64,000 bases of DNA from UBA4742 sp963773335. GTDB lineage: Bacteria > Actinomycetota > Acidimicrobiia > Acidimicrobiales > Acidimicrobilacustridaceae. The number at the start of each line of letters is the position of its first letter. Position 1 is the first letter of the stretch. The notes under the pieces are model-generated. The model was not told where the DNA came from, made no database searches, and worked only from the letters and a program-made list of their open reading frames with translations. The stretch covers positions 124,001 to 188,000 of the forward strand of contig CAVZAT010000006.1 in NCBI GenBank assembly GCA_963773335.1, in the 5' to 3' direction. This document shows positions 1 through 12,185 of the stretch, in pieces. The translations under genes and the position numbers were made by a program.

Positions 1-58
1 GCCCAAGGCCCATGACCGGGTGATGGAGATCCTGGCCGCTCGCATGCGACCGAGCTGA
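1..58 (+). CDS. C-terminal tail of an unidentified protein (partial)
   Basis: The reading frame starting at base 2 is open from the window edge to a TGA at 56-58. It encodes a short tail ending ...VMEILAARMRPS. The codons are GC3-rich like the neighbouring genes, so this is probably the 3' end of a gene entering from the left. It converges on the thiolase gene that ends at 79. Too little is visible to assign a family. Confidence 0.4.
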   Translation, partial: PKAHDRVMEILAARMRPS

Positions 59-78
59 CCAGCGCGACCGAGGATCGG

Positions 79-1574
79 TCAGGCGAGCAGCTCGACCGAC
101 CCGTCGGCCGCCAGTTGGGCGGGACGCCCGACGCACTCGGCGGACTCCAGTTCCGCGAGGGCCGTCGCGTCGGTGCCCGATCCCCAGGTGCGGCCGCCCT
201 CGGGAGTCAGCAGGGCGTAGAGGGCCTGCTCGGCCTGGCCGTCGCGGGCGTGGGTCACGGTGTAGCTCTCGATCTCGACCGGGCCCTGGTAGCCGTCCGC
301 CGCCGAACGCGAGGGGCTGGCGTCGACCTGGGACTGCAGATCGTCGTGGCGGAAGCCGGCGGCGGGTGGGGCGGTGGAATACAGGCCGAACGCGTGCTTG
401 GTGGTGTAGCCACCGTTGGCGCTGCACAACCCGATGGTGCCGGGGTCGTCGCGCAGGCGGTCGGCCATGGTGGCGATGCCGTGGCAGGGGTAGTTGTTCC
501 ACGGTCCACCGGCGAAGCTCATCCCGCCGGTGACCGTGAGCGGTCGGTCGAGTCCCAGGCCCAACTCGGCCGCGGCGATCTGCACCGCGGAGGGGAAGCA
601 CGAGTAGAGATCCACGAGGGCCAGGTCGTCGACGCCCACGCCGGCCAGGTCCATGGCCCGGGCGCCGGCCAGTCGGATGGCGGGCGACGAGCACAGGTCG
701 ATGCGGTTGGACACGAACCAGTGGTCGTGGGCGTCGGTGCCGGCCAGCGGGAACACCCAGCGGTCGGTGGGCACTCCCATCGAGCGGGCTGCTTCCACCG
801 AGCACAGGATCAGTCCGGCCCCCTGCTCGACGTTGTTGTTCGAGTTCATGAGCTTGGTGTACGGGATAGGCGATCATCCGGTTGCCCGGGGTGGGGGTGG
901 CGATCTCCTCGGCCGTGAAGGCCTGCTGGATCCAGGCATGGGGGTTGGTGGCGGCCACCTGGCTGAAGTCGGCCCACAGCTGGGCGGCGCGCCGGCGCTG
1001 CTCGTCGGGACTGCGGCCTGCGGCGGCACGAAGCGCGACCTCGAACATGGGGTAGACGGTCACCGGCAGGAAGACTCCTCGCTCCACCTCGAAGGGCGAC
1101 GAGAGCGACCTGTCCTCGCCCAGAGACACGGAGGGGACCGTGTCGTCGGGCTGGGTGGTCCAGGGCAGCTCGCGGCCCTCGGCCCTCGCCTGGGTCCGCG
1201 AGCGCCACGCCTCCGCCCCGCCGACGAGCACCACGTCGGCCCGGCCGGCGGCGATGTCGGCGGCCGAGAGGTTCACCAGCGACTGGACGTAGTTGCCGCC
1301 CATGACCGTGTACATCGTCTGGCGCGGGCTGGCGCCCACGCGCTCGGCCCACCAGTGCCCCCGGATCGCCGTAGCGCCACGACAGCATCCGCGCTACCCG
1401 CACCGAATCGGCGCGAGCCAGCACGCCCCGGCCGCCGCTGTCGACCTCGGCCCGGCGTAGGGCCTCGACCAGCAGGTCGACCGGTTCCAGCACGTCGGCA
1501 CCGCGGTCCACCCGCTGGCTGAGTTGCCCGGCACCGATCAGGACCGGGGTGCGGGGGTCGAGGCCGTCGAACAT
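79..1574 (-). CDS. Acetyl-CoA acetyltransferase / thiolase-superfamily protein (frameshifted)
   Basis: Thiolase-fold protein of about 498 codons, probably acting on acyl-CoA substrates. The N-terminal part (from 1574, MFDGLDPRTPVLIGAGQ) is typical of the thiolase N-domain. The C-terminal 256 codons (849 to 79) carry the GGMSFAGGPWNNYPCH region and a C-terminal domain characteristic of acetyl-CoA acetyltransferases of about 500 aa. Three frames must be joined: one shift near 1350 and one near 862, where removing one G restores ...AYPYTKLMNSNNNVEQGAG. Between them the third frame gives a continuous homologous stretch. The start was set by the thiolase N-terminal motif. It is divergent from the phosphatase gene at 1642. 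Most likely an intact gene with sequencing errors; pseudogene is the alternative. Confidence 0.75.
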
Positions 1575-1641
1575 CGTCTTCTCCTGGTCTGGCGAGCCCG
1601 GCGACCCTAGCGGGATCACCGGCTCTCACTACACTCCTCGA

Positions 1642-2194
1642 ATCGAGATCCTGATCCTCTGCACGGGCAACACCTGCCGTTCACCCATGGCCGAGGCGCT
1701 GTTGAGCGCCACGTTGGCCGAGCGGGGGATCGACGCCCGCATCACGTCGGCCGGGCGCGTGTCCGACGGTCAGCCGGCCACCGGCACCGCGGTGGACACC
1801 ATGGCCGCCCGGGGCCTCGACATCTCTGACCACCAGAGCCGGCGCATGACCCCGTCCATGTTGGCCTCGGCCGACCTGATCGTGGCCATGACCCGTGAGC
1901 ACGTGCGGGATGCCGCGGTGCTCTGGCCTGATTGCTACATCCGGTCCTTCACGCTCAAGGAGCTGGTCCGACGGGGCGAGGAGCGAAGGTCACCGGCCCG
2001 AGGGCGAGGCCCTGGAGGACTGGCTGGCCCGGCTGCACAAGGATCGCCGACCCGTCGACCACTTGGGGCAATCCCCTCTCGACGACGTGGCCGATCCGGT
2101 CGGCCAAGGGCCCAAGGTGTACGAGGCCACCGCCACCGAGCTGGCGGGACTGACCACCCGGCTGGCTGACCTGCTCTGGCCGCCGCCCGGCTGA
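1642..2194 (+). CDS. Low-molecular-weight protein tyrosine phosphatase (frameshifted)
   Basis: Hydrolyses phosphotyrosine or arginine-phosphate on proteins. The P-loop CTGNTCRS (C-x5-R-S; nucleophilic Cys at 1660-1662) sits at the extreme N-terminus as usual for the family. The general-acid DP motif is present near the C-terminus (DDVADPVGQG). A +1 shift near 1980 separates the two halves; after joining the protein is about 183 aa, slightly longer than the usual 150-165. No ATG, GTG or TTG lies at the expected distance before the P-loop, so the start is approximate and the 5' end may carry another indel. It is followed by wecA after 49 nt. In actinobacteria this gene often lies with Sua5 and wecA ahead of the ATP synthase operon. 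Confidence 0.75.
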
Positions 2195-2243
2195 TGGGTG
2201 ACGCCCTCATGCCCTCGACGCCCTCGATGCCCGCGACCCGCTG

Positions 2244-3437
2244 ATGCCACCGCTGGCCGACTACGCCATCGTGTTGGCGGTGGTGACCGTGACCACGTTC
2301 GTGGTCATGCCCCTGGTGCTGCGGCTGGCCGTGCGCATCGGGGCGGTGGTGAGCCCCGACGAACGCCGCGTCCACGAGCGCCCGACGCCGCTGCTCGGCG
2401 GGGTGGGGATGCTGGTCGGCTTCCTGGCCGGCATGGCCGTGGCCTGGCGGCTGCACGCCTTCGGCTCCATCTTCGACAACAACACCGAGCCGCTGGGCCT
2501 GGTGATCGCGGCCGTGCTCATCCTCGGGGTGGGCGTCATCGACGACCTGCGGGAGGTGTCGGCTCCGGCGAAGGTGGCGGGCATCGTGCTGGCGGCCAGC
2601 GTGCTGGTGCTGTCGGGCATCAGCATCCTGTCGCTGCGCATCCCCTTCGTCAGCACGTTCATCCTGGATGCCAACTGGGCGTTTCTGGTGAGCGTGATGT
2701 GGGTGCTGGGCATGACCAACGCCATCAACATCATCGACGGGCTCGACGGCCTGGCCGGTGGCATCGTGGCCATCGCCGCGGCGGCCTTCTTCCTCTACGC
2801 CCAGCAGCTGGGCCGCGAGGGCGCGCTCCAGCCGGGCAACATCGGTCCGCTCATCGCCGTGCTGGTGCTCGGGATGTGCCTGGGCTTCCTGCCCCACAAC
2901 GTCCATCCGGCCAAGATCTTCATGGGCGACGGCGGGGCCCTGCTGCTGGGACTGTTGATGGCCGCGTCCACCATGGTGGTGGGCGGTCGCACCGACACCC
3001 CGGTGAGCGGGCAGTCGTTCTTCTTCTTCGCCCCGGTGTTCATCCCGTTGGTCATCCTCGGGGTGCCCATACTGGACACCGCCTTCGCCATCCTGCGGCG
3101 CACCCGGACGCGAACCAGTCCGACCACGGCGGACAAGGACCACCTGCACCATCGCCTCATGCGCCTGGGCCACGGCCATCGGCGCAGCGTGTTCATCCTG
3201 TGGGGTTGGACCGCCCTGCTGTCGGGGCTGGTGCTCTATCCCGCCTACACCCACAAGGGCGACGGCGTGGCCCCCTTCGGCATCGCCGCGCTCGGCCTGG
3301 CCCTCTACACGCTGCTGCACCCCGGTGTTCGGGAGGTGCGTCGAGCCGAACAGGACGCGGCCCGCGCCGCCCACGAGCGCTCGGCGAGCGAAGCGCTGAC
3401 CAGTCTCGAGGACCCCACGCCGACGCCGCGTTCGTAG
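2244..3437 (+). CDS. wecA: Polyprenyl-phosphate GlcNAc-1-phosphate transferase (WecA/Rfe family)
   Basis: Membrane enzyme that transfers a sugar-1-phosphate (probably GlcNAc-1-P) from UDP-sugar to decaprenyl or undecaprenyl phosphate, the first step of cell-wall linker or polymer synthesis. 397 aa, intact, about 11 hydrophobic segments. Family motifs are all present: GVIDDLRE (metal-binding DD), NIIDGLDGLAGG, KIFMGDGGALLLG and the cytoplasmic His motif DKDHLHHRLMRLG. The start at 2244 places the first membrane helix at residues 4-24. Position directly upstream of the ATP synthase operon matches mycobacterial rfe (Rv1302) next to atpB, which supports the family call. The C-terminal 40 residues are hydrophilic and Ala/Glu-rich. 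Confidence 0.93.
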   Translation: MPPLADYAIVLAVVTVTTFVVMPLVLRLAVRIGAVVSPDERRVHERPTPLLGGVGMLVGFLAGMAVAWRLHAFGSIFDNNTEPLGLVIAAVLILGVGVIDDLREVSAPAKVAGIVLAASVLVLSGISILSLRIPFVSTFILDANWAFLVSVMWVLGMTNAINIIDGLDGLAGGIVAIAAAAFFLYAQQLGREGALQPGNIGPLIAVLVLGMCLGFLPHNVHPAKIFMGDGGALLLGLLMAASTMVVGGRTDTPVSGQSFFFFAPVFIPLVILGVPILDTAFAILRRTRTRTSPTTADKDHLHHRLMRLGHGHRRSVFILWGWTALLSGLVLYPAYTHKGDGVAPFGIAALGLALYTLLHPGVREVRRAEQDAARAAHERSASEALTSLEDPTPTPRS

Positions 3438-3446
3438 ACCTGCGCC

Positions 3447-4042
3447 ATGCGCGCCGACATGGTCGCGGGGGCCACGTTCCCCGACTACGAGCTGTCCGGT
3501 CACACCGGCACCCACCGCAGGCGGTCGGAGCTCCAGCAGGGCGATCCGATGATCGTGGTGCTCAGCCGAGACGGCTACCGCCCCAAGGACCGCGCCAGCA
3601 CGACGGGCTGGTGGAGCTGTATCGCGAGATCGAGGTCGGCGACGCCAAGCTGGTGACCATCAGCACCGACAACCTCCTCGACACCAACGAGTTCCGCTCC
3701 GGCGTGGCCGCGCACTGGCCGTTCCTGTCCGACCCCGGCCGCAAGATCCAGCGAGACCTCGACATCGCCGAGTACACCGATCCCCGCCACAACCCGATGG
3801 CGCCCCACACCGTCGTGCTGGAGCCGGGCCTGGTGATCCACCGCATGTACAGCGGCTACTGGTACTTCGGTCGTCCCACCCTCGAGGAGTTGCGCCAGGA
3901 CCCGCGGGCCATCACGGCCAAGGTCCGGCCCGACTGGGACCTGTCGGCGCCTGGCCTGCGCCAGCGCTGGGACGCCGGCGACCACGACGAGTTCTATCCC
4001 TACGGCAAGACCCACGCCCAGGTGTTCGCCGAGCAGGACTGA
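3447..4042 (+). CDS. Redoxin (AhpC/TSA-like) protein without the usual active-site Cys (frameshifted)
   Basis: Thioredoxin-fold redoxin of about 198 aa. The N-terminus (ATFPDYELSGHTGTHRRRSEL) and the segment VTISTDNLLDTNEFR...PFLSDPGRKIQRDLDIAEYTD are typical of AhpC/TSA-like redoxins, as is the C-terminal DWDLSAPGL. A -1 shift near 3595 must be repaired. The position that carries the peroxidatic Cys in the relatives I know reads GYRPKDR, with Arg from a CGC codon, and no Cys occurs anywhere in the reconstructed protein. It is therefore unlikely to work as a peroxidase unless the base call is wrong. It starts 9 nt after wecA, so is probably cotranscribed with it. Confidence 0.75.
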
Positions 4043-4390
4043 CCGCGCGCGCCGGCGGGGACCACGACCGAGGAACCAGCGTCGGGAATCGCCCGGTGAC
4101 GTGGGGCCGGCGGTGGACACCAGTCAGAGTGCGACGGGCTGTTGCCGCGATCTTTGTGTCGTCAAAGTTGCGGCTGACCGAGCCCACGCGTAGGTTGCTG
4201 CCCGCTTTACCAGCGCCCCTCGTCGCCTCCGCGGCGGCACTCGGCGCGCTGTGGGGAAAGGCCTGGATTTGTGCCTGTGCCGACCCCGACGATAGATTGC
4301 GAATGGATTCACAAGCCCCGTTCGGGGCGATCGGGTGGTCGGCGCAGGGCCGGCAGACCCGATTCTCACCGGTCGAGAGGAGGTTCCGCC
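4043..4390 (+). promoter_or_regulatory. Leader/promoter region of the ATP synthase operon
   Basis: 348 nt without a supported gene. It contains an imperfect hairpin at about 4143-4175 (GCCGC...CTTTG / CAAAG...GCGGC around TGTCGT) and a locally AT-richer stretch near 4265-4312. It ends in a strong ribosome binding site GAGAGGAGG at 4375-4383, seven bases before the GTG start of atpZ. No exact sigma consensus is obvious; the promoter assignment rests on position. Confidence 0.4.
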
Positions 4391-4696
4391 GTGGACCTTC
4401 GAGCGTTTCGCGAAGTCAACAACGGGTTCGGCGATGGCCTCGCGGCCGCCTTCGAGATGGTGGTGACCCCCATCATCTTCGCGTTCTTCGGGTACCTGCT
4501 CGACCGCTGGCTCGGGCTGCACCTCGTCTTCGCCCTCATCTTCGGCCTCATGACCTTCGCCTACATGATGTACAAGCTGGTCGCTCGCTACAGCGCCGAC
4601 ATGGCCCGCCACGACGAGGCGGCGCCGTGGTCGCGTCGGGCCGTCTCGGCCGCGCCAGCCACGTCGCAGCCCGAATCGAGCGTGACCGATGTTTGA
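4391..4696 (+). CDS. atpZ: AtpZ-like small membrane protein of the ATP synthase operon
   Basis: 101-aa protein with two hydrophobic segments (about residues 20-37 and 43-62) separated by LDRWLG. This is the layout of the ATPase_gene1/AtpZ family that accompanies F0 genes and is linked to F0 assembly or cation handling. The GTG start at 4391 was chosen because the GAGAGGAGG ribosome site lies seven bases upstream and the family N-terminus (VNNGFGDGLAAAFEMVVTP) follows. The hydrophilic tail after residue 75 is variable. The gene overlaps atpI by 8 nt, implying translational coupling. Confidence 0.8.
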   Translation: MDLRAFREVNNGFGDGLAAAFEMVVTPIIFAFFGYLLDRWLGLHLVFALIFGLMTFAYMMYKLVARYSADMARHDEAAPWSRRAVSAAPATSQPESSVTDV

Positions 4697-5141
4697 GCCC
4701 CAGATGTTCGAGCCGGTCGACCAGTCCTTCGTCGAGGGTGCCCCCGAGCTCGAGATCGCCCGCGACATGGTGCGCCGGGCATTGCCCGTGGCCCCGGTGC
4801 TGCTGCTGGTGTGCGGTCTGATCTGGGGGATCGACGGGGCCCTGTCCAGCGCCTATGGCCTGGCCCTGGTGTTGTGCAACTTCCTGATCGCCGCCGCGCT
4901 GTTGGCCTGGGCCGCCCGCATCTCACCCACCATGTTGATGGCCGCCACCCTGGGCGGCTTTCTGCTGCGGATGATCCTGATCGTGGCTGCGGTGATGCTC
5001 GTCCACCACGCCTCCTGGGCCGTGATGGCCCCGATGCTCGCCACGATCCTGATCACCCACGTCGGCCTGCTGATGTGGGAGACCCGCTACGTATCCATCT
5101 CCCTGGCTTATCCCGGCCTCAAGCCCCGCAAAGGAGCCTGA
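4689..5141 (+). CDS. atpI: ATP synthase protein I (AtpI)
   Basis: 150 aa with four predicted membrane helices (about residues 31-50, 53-74, 79-101 and 104-127). It is the usual second accessory gene before atpB; the family is implicated in c-ring assembly. The hydrophilic N-terminus (MFEPQMFEPVDQSFVEG) is unusual and Glu-rich. It overlaps atpZ by 8 nt and ends 3 nt before atpB. Homologues diverge strongly, so the assignment relies on topology and operon position. Confidence 0.8.
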   Translation: MFEPQMFEPVDQSFVEGAPELEIARDMVRRALPVAPVLLLVCGLIWGIDGALSSAYGLALVLCNFLIAAALLAWAARISPTMLMAATLGGFLLRMILIVAAVMLVHHASWAVMAPMLATILITHVGLLMWETRYVSISLAYPGLKPRKGA

Positions 5142-5144
5142 CAG

Positions 5145-5918
5145 GTGATCCTCGGCCTCGACTTCCCCCCCGTCAGCCAACTGGTGACGTGGAAGGTCCT
5201 CTTCGGGGGGACCGGCCCGTTCGGCGTGACCCGGGTCACGGTCCAGATCGTGTTGTCCGTGATCGTCGTGCTGGCCTTCTTCGTGTTGGCCGGTCGTCGC
5301 AAGGCCCTGGTGCCCAAGGGAGCCCAGAACGTGGCCGAATCGGCCGTGGACTTCATCCAGGACGGCATCATCCTGCAGAGCATGGGCGAGGAGGGGTTGT
5401 CCTGGACGCCCTTCATGCTGACCCTGTTCAGCTTCATCCTGGTGCTCAACATCTGGGAGGTCATCCCCGGGTTCCAGATGCCGGTGACCGCCCACATCGC
5501 CGTGCCCGCCGAGTTGGCCATCCTGGTCTGGTTCCTGTTCAACATCGTGGGCATCAAGAGCCAGGGCTTCTTCGGCTACCTGAAGAACATGGCCTTCCCC
5601 CCCGGCGTGCCGTGGCCGCTGTACATCCTGGTGACTCCCATCGAGATCGTGTCCACCCTGTTCGTGCGGCCGCTGTCGCTGGCCGTCCGGCTCTTCGCCA
5701 ACATGCTCGCCGGCCACCTGCTGCTGGCCAGCTTCGCCGTGCTCTCGGCTGCCATGTTCACCGCTGACGCCATCTATCTGCGCCCGTTCGGCGTCCTGCC
5801 CTTCGGCCTGCTGATCGCTCTCACCGGCTTCGAGGTCCTCGTCTCGTTCCTGCAGGCGTTCATCTTCACCATTCTGGCCGCCGTCTACATCGGCCTGGCC
5901 ATGCACCCCGAGCACTGA
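5145..5918 (+). CDS. atpB: F0F1 ATP synthase subunit a
   Basis: Membrane stator subunit that forms the two proton half-channels against the c-ring. 257 aa, intact, with five to six hydrophobic helices. The conserved helix RPLSLAVRLFANMLAGH (residues about 172-188) carries the essential Arg and the N...GH signature. The final helix FLQAFIFTILAAVYIG is also typical. GTG start at 5145, three bases after atpI. The subunit is 62 bases upstream of atpE, whose ribosome site AAGGAG lies in the gap. Confidence 0.95.
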   Translation: MILGLDFPPVSQLVTWKVLFGGTGPFGVTRVTVQIVLSVIVVLAFFVLAGRRKALVPKGAQNVAESAVDFIQDGIILQSMGEEGLSWTPFMLTLFSFILVLNIWEVIPGFQMPVTAHIAVPAELAILVWFLFNIVGIKSQGFFGYLKNMAFPPGVPWPLYILVTPIEIVSTLFVRPLSLAVRLFANMLAGHLLLASFAVLSAAMFTADAIYLRPFGVLPFGLLIALTGFEVLVSFLQAFIFTILAAVYIGLAMHPEH

Positions 5919-5980
5919 CCCTCAGCGCCCGGCCCATCCCACCCCCGCACCACGTCCCGAAAGACAACAAGGAGAATCCA

Positions 5981-6235
5981 GTGCTCGTGCTTGCTGCTCA
6001 ACAGGCAGGCGAGTTGGCGACCGGTCTCAAGACCGTCGGAGCCGGCATCGTCTACGGTGGCGCCGCCATCGGCCCCGGCATCGGTATCGGTATCGTGGTG
6101 GGCAACGCCATCACGGCCATGGCCCGCCAGCCCGAGGCCTCCGGCCCGGTGCGTACCACCATGTTCCTGGGCATCGCCTTCACCGAGGCGCTCGCCCTGT
6201 TCGGCTTCGTCCTCGCGTTCCTGCTCAAGGGCTAG
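5981..6235 (+). CDS. atpE: F0F1 ATP synthase subunit c
   Basis: 84-aa hairpin subunit of the rotor ring. It shows the glycine-rich first helix (GPGIGIGIVVG), the polar loop MARQPEA and the second helix with the ion-binding carboxylate in FTEALALFGF. The Na+-type signature (Gln in helix 1, Ser/Thr after the Glu) is absent: helix 1 has Ile at that place and Ala follows the Glu. The ring is therefore probably proton-driven. GTG start preceded by AAGGAG. Confidence 0.95.
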   Translation: MLVLAAQQAGELATGLKTVGAGIVYGGAAIGPGIGIGIVVGNAITAMARQPEASGPVRTTMFLGIAFTEALALFGFVLAFLLKG

Positions 6236-6245
6236 GAGTTCCGCC

Positions 6246-6912
6246 ATGCGCATCCGAACGCTGATCGCATCGGTGGTGCTGGCTGCCGGGATGATCGTCG
6301 CCCTACCAGCCGCGGCCTCGGCCACCGTGCCCTATCCGAAGGACGCGACCGAGCTGCAGCGCTGCGTCGTCGATGCCGTGAACCAGGGATCAGACGTCAG
6401 CGAGTGCTACAAGGCACCCAGCCCGATCGTGCCCGACGCCACCGACCTCTTCTACGGTGGCCTCGCCTTCCTGATCCTGCTGGCCGCCATGTGGAAGTGG
6501 GCCCTGCCCAGCATCACCGCCGGCCTCAATGGCCGGTCCGAGCGCATCAGCACCGATCTGGCCAAGGCCGACACGGCCCGAACGCGAGGCCGAGGAGCTG
6601 CTGGCCACCTACCAGCGCCAGGTGGCGGACTCCAAGGCCGAAGCCACCCGGATCATCGAGGATGCCCGGGCCACCGCCGAGGGGCTCAAGGCCGACATGG
6701 CCCGCCGGGCCGAGGCCGAGATCGCCGAGATGCGTGAGCGGGCCGCGCGCGACGTCGAGGCCTCCAAGGCCCAGGCCATCGCCGATCTCACCGGTGAGGT
6801 GGCGTCGCTGGCCATCGGTGCCGCCGAGGTCGTCGTCCAGCGCAACCTCGATCGCGACACGCAGGTGGCGTTGATCGAGAACTACATCAACCAGGTCGGC
6901 TCGGCCAACTGA
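6246..6912 (+). CDS. atpF: F0F1 ATP synthase subunit b (frameshifted)
   Basis: Peripheral stalk subunit. After the membrane helix (about residues 70-88, GGLAFLILLAAMWKWALP) comes a long Ala/Glu-rich coiled coil ending in YINQVGSAN, about 221 aa in all. The reading frame shifts by +1 near 6579 (one extra C in GCCCG); removing it gives ...ADTAEREAEELLATYQRQ. The N-terminus is unusual: residues 1-27 look like a cleavable signal peptide or extra helix, followed by a 40-residue outside segment with two Cys (RCVVDAV...SECYKAPSPI). I recall a similar Cys-APSPI segment from other Acidimicrobiia. The gene starts 10 nt after atpE. Confidence 0.88.
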
Positions 6913-6950
6913 CCGGGTCTTCGACCCACTGACCCGGAGGAGATCGGCTC

Positions 6951-7491
6951 GTGGCCGACGACAGCACAACCGACCAGCGGATCGCCGGCTACGCCGAGGC
7001 GATGCTCGTGATCGCGGCCAACGAGCACCAGCTCGACGAGGTGGCCGACGAGCTGTTCCGATTCGCCCGCGTGCTCGAGGGCTCCGACGAACTGCGTGAC
7101 GCCCTGGGTGACGTCCACCTGCCCGCGGCCCGTCGTCAACAGATCGTCGAGGACCTCCTGGCGGGCAGGGCCACCGAGGTCACCACTGCCCTCATCTCGA
7201 TGCTGGTGGGCGTCGGTCGGGCCCGGGAGCTGCCAGCCATCGTCGATCGTCTGGTGGCGGCCAGCGCATCGCGACAACCAGCGCGGTGGCCGAGGTGCGC
7301 TCGGCCATCGAGCTCACCGCCGACCAGCGGGCCCGCCTGGAGGCCGCCCTGGCCGAGGCCACCGGTTCGCCCGTCGAGGTCAAGGTCATCGTCGATCCGT
7401 CCGTGCTGGGCGGGGTCGTCGCCCAGATCGGCGAACCGTCATCGACGGGTCCGTGCGCCACCAGCTGAGCCAACTCCGAGAGACCATCTAG
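6951..7491 (+). CDS. atpH: F0F1 ATP synthase subunit delta (frameshifted)
   Basis: Stator cap that joins the b-stalk to F1. About 180 codons from the GTG at 6951 (ribosome site GGAGGAG). The N-terminal helical domain (GYAEAMLVIAANEHQLDEV) and the C-terminal domain (VAEVRSAIELTADQRARL, VVAQIGDTVIDGSVRHQL) are both recognisable. Two single-base losses, near 7272 and 7432, break the frame; restoring a C at the second gives GDTVIDGS. Ends 18 nt before atpA. An essential gene broken twice is better explained by sequencing error than by loss. Confidence 0.85.
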
Positions 7492-7509
7492 AGCGAGAAG
7501 TCGAGAGCC

Positions 7510-9149
<1,640 letters not shown>

Positions 9150-9151
9150 TC

Positions 9152-10156
9152 GTGGCTGGTGGTCAGGAGCGGATCCTCCGCCGACGGATCCGCAGCGTCG
9201 ACTCGACGAAGAAGATCACGCGCGCCATGGAGCTGATCGCCGCCACCCGGGTGGTCAAGGCCCAGGAGCGGGCCGCGGCGGCGCGGCCCTACTCCGACGA
9301 GATCACCGCAGTCATCGCCCAGCTCGCCCACGCCGGTGCGGCCAAGGACCATCCGCTGCTGCGGGACAACCCGGGCGCCGATATCCGGGCCGTCATCTGC
9401 ATCACCTCGGACCGTGGGCTGTGCGGCGCCTACAACTCCACGATGATGCGCATGGCCGAGCGCCAGCTCAAGGCCATCGAGGCCGAAGGGCATCGCTACG
9501 CGCTGATCGTGGGCGGCAAGAAGGCCCAGACCTACTTCCGCTTCCGCAACTACCGCATCGACGACGCCTTCCTGGGCGTCACCGACCAGCCCACCTACGA
9601 GCAGGCCCGCGAGATCGGCGAGTCGATCATCGGCCGGTTCGCGGCGGGCGAGTTGTTGTCGGCCGACATCTGCTACTGGCGCTTCGTGAGCGCCGGCACC
9701 CAGGAGGCGGTCACCCGCCGCATCCTGCCGGTGGAGATGGACGACACGGGCGCCGACGCCGGCCAGGCGGCCACTGGGCCGACTGCGGACCTGGAGTACG
9801 AGCCGTCGCCCACCGCCATCCTGGGCGAGCTCCTGCCGCGGTACGTGACCAGCCGCATCTTCTCCGCCCTGCTCGACGCTTCGGCGTCTGAGTACGCGGC
9901 CAAGCAGCGGGCCATGAAGGCGGCCACCGACAACGCCGAAGAACTCAAGACCACGCTCAGCCGCATCATGAACCGGGCCCGCCAGGATGCCATCACCACC
10001 GAGATCATGGAGATCGTCGGTGGTGCCGAGGCGCTCAAGGGCGACAAGAAGGGCGGCGACCAGTTGCTGCTCGAACACGTCGGATCCGAGCACCTCTTCG
10101 CCCAACACCTCGATCCCACCGACCACAGCCCCGCGCACGCTCAGCCCCACAACTGA
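9152..10156 (+). CDS. atpG: F0F1 ATP synthase subunit gamma
   Basis: Central rotor shaft of F1. 334 aa, intact, against about 290-310 usually. The N-terminal coiled coil (RRIRSVDSTKKITRAMELIAA) and the C-terminal partner helix (AMKAATDNAEELKTTLSRIMNRARQ) are canonical. Extra length lies in an acidic/Gly loop around residues 193-212 and in a C-terminal extension rich in His, Asp and Pro. Actinobacterial gamma subunits are known to carry inserted loops. GTG start 2 nt after atpA. Confidence 0.95.
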   Translation: MAGGQERILRRRIRSVDSTKKITRAMELIAATRVVKAQERAAAARPYSDEITAVIAQLAHAGAAKDHPLLRDNPGADIRAVICITSDRGLCGAYNSTMMRMAERQLKAIEAEGHRYALIVGGKKAQTYFRFRNYRIDDAFLGVTDQPTYEQAREIGESIIGRFAAGELLSADICYWRFVSAGTQEAVTRRILPVEMDDTGADAGQAATGPTADLEYEPSPTAILGELLPRYVTSRIFSALLDASASEYAAKQRAMKAATDNAEELKTTLSRIMNRARQDAITTEIMEIVGGAEALKGDKKGGDQLLLEHVGSEHLFAQHLDPTDHSPAHAQPHN

Positions 10157-10215
10157 CCCGGCGCGCCCGCCCCGGCGGCGCCGATGCCTCGATCGCCCGC
10201 ACCAGGAGACCCCGT

Positions 10216-11677
<1,462 letters not shown>

Positions 11678-11681
<4 letters not shown>

Positions 11682-12079
11682 CCCTGCACGTCGAGCTCGT
11701 CTCGCCCGAGCGCATCCTGCTGTCGACCGATGCCACCATGGTGGTGGCGCGCACGATCCGGGGGGGCGACATCGCCTTCCTGACCGATCACGCGCCCTTC
11801 ATCGGCGCACTCGACACCTGGCCGCTCGACATCGTGACCCCCGACGGGGTCACCGAGCGGGTGGCGGTGCACGGAGGATTCATCTCGGTCACCAACAACC
11901 AGGTCAAGATCCTGTCGGACCTGGCCGAGCTGGGCAGCCAGATCGACGTGGCCCGGGCCCAGACGGCCCGGGAGCAGGCCGAAGCGGCCTTGCCGCCGGG
12001 CGACGAGGCCAAGGGCTCGGAGGCCGCCGCCGCGCTGGCCCGGGCCAACGCCCGCCTGGCCGTCGCCTCGCCGTCCTGA
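11678..12079 (+). CDS. atpC: F0F1 ATP synthase subunit epsilon
   Basis: 133-aa epsilon subunit, intact. The N-terminal beta sandwich is clear (HVELVSPERILLSTDATMV, GDIAFLTDHAPFIGAL, VHGGFISVTNNQVKIL). The C-terminal helical part is short and Ala-rich. It overlaps atpD by ATGA and ends the operon. The next gene (PPK2) is convergent. Confidence 0.93.
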
Positions 12080-12089
12080 TCCCTCCAGC

Positions 12090-12138
12090 AAATTGGGCAT
12101 CTTTGCGTTCGGAAACCGCACCTATTGATGCCCGATAT
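12090..12138. repeat. Interspersed palindromic element, copy 1
   Basis: AT-rich 49-nt imperfect palindrome between the convergent atpC and PPK2 genes. Its ends AAATTGGGCAT and GATGCCCGATAT can pair, and an inner TGCG/CGCA stem encloses TTCGGAAAC. It is about 76% identical, without gaps through the first 31 bases, to the element at 38048-38097. A transcription terminator role for the two flanking genes is possible but there is no U-run. Confidence 0.6.
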
Positions 12139-12185
12139 CCCTGGGGCCAACGTCATCTCCGGGGCCCGTCGAAGGTTCACGAGGT

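Noticed and set aside
1935..3515. A 526-codon open frame on the minus strand across wecA
   Set aside because: It is antisense to a fully conserved wecA gene; its protein is a low-complexity His/Gln/Gly/Arg mix typical of shadow frames in 70% GC DNA.
4143..4175. A third copy of the AAATTGGGCAT palindrome before the ATP synthase operon
   Set aside because: Only the short ATCTTTG-type stretch is shared; ends and inner stem differ, so it is described as an ordinary hairpin.
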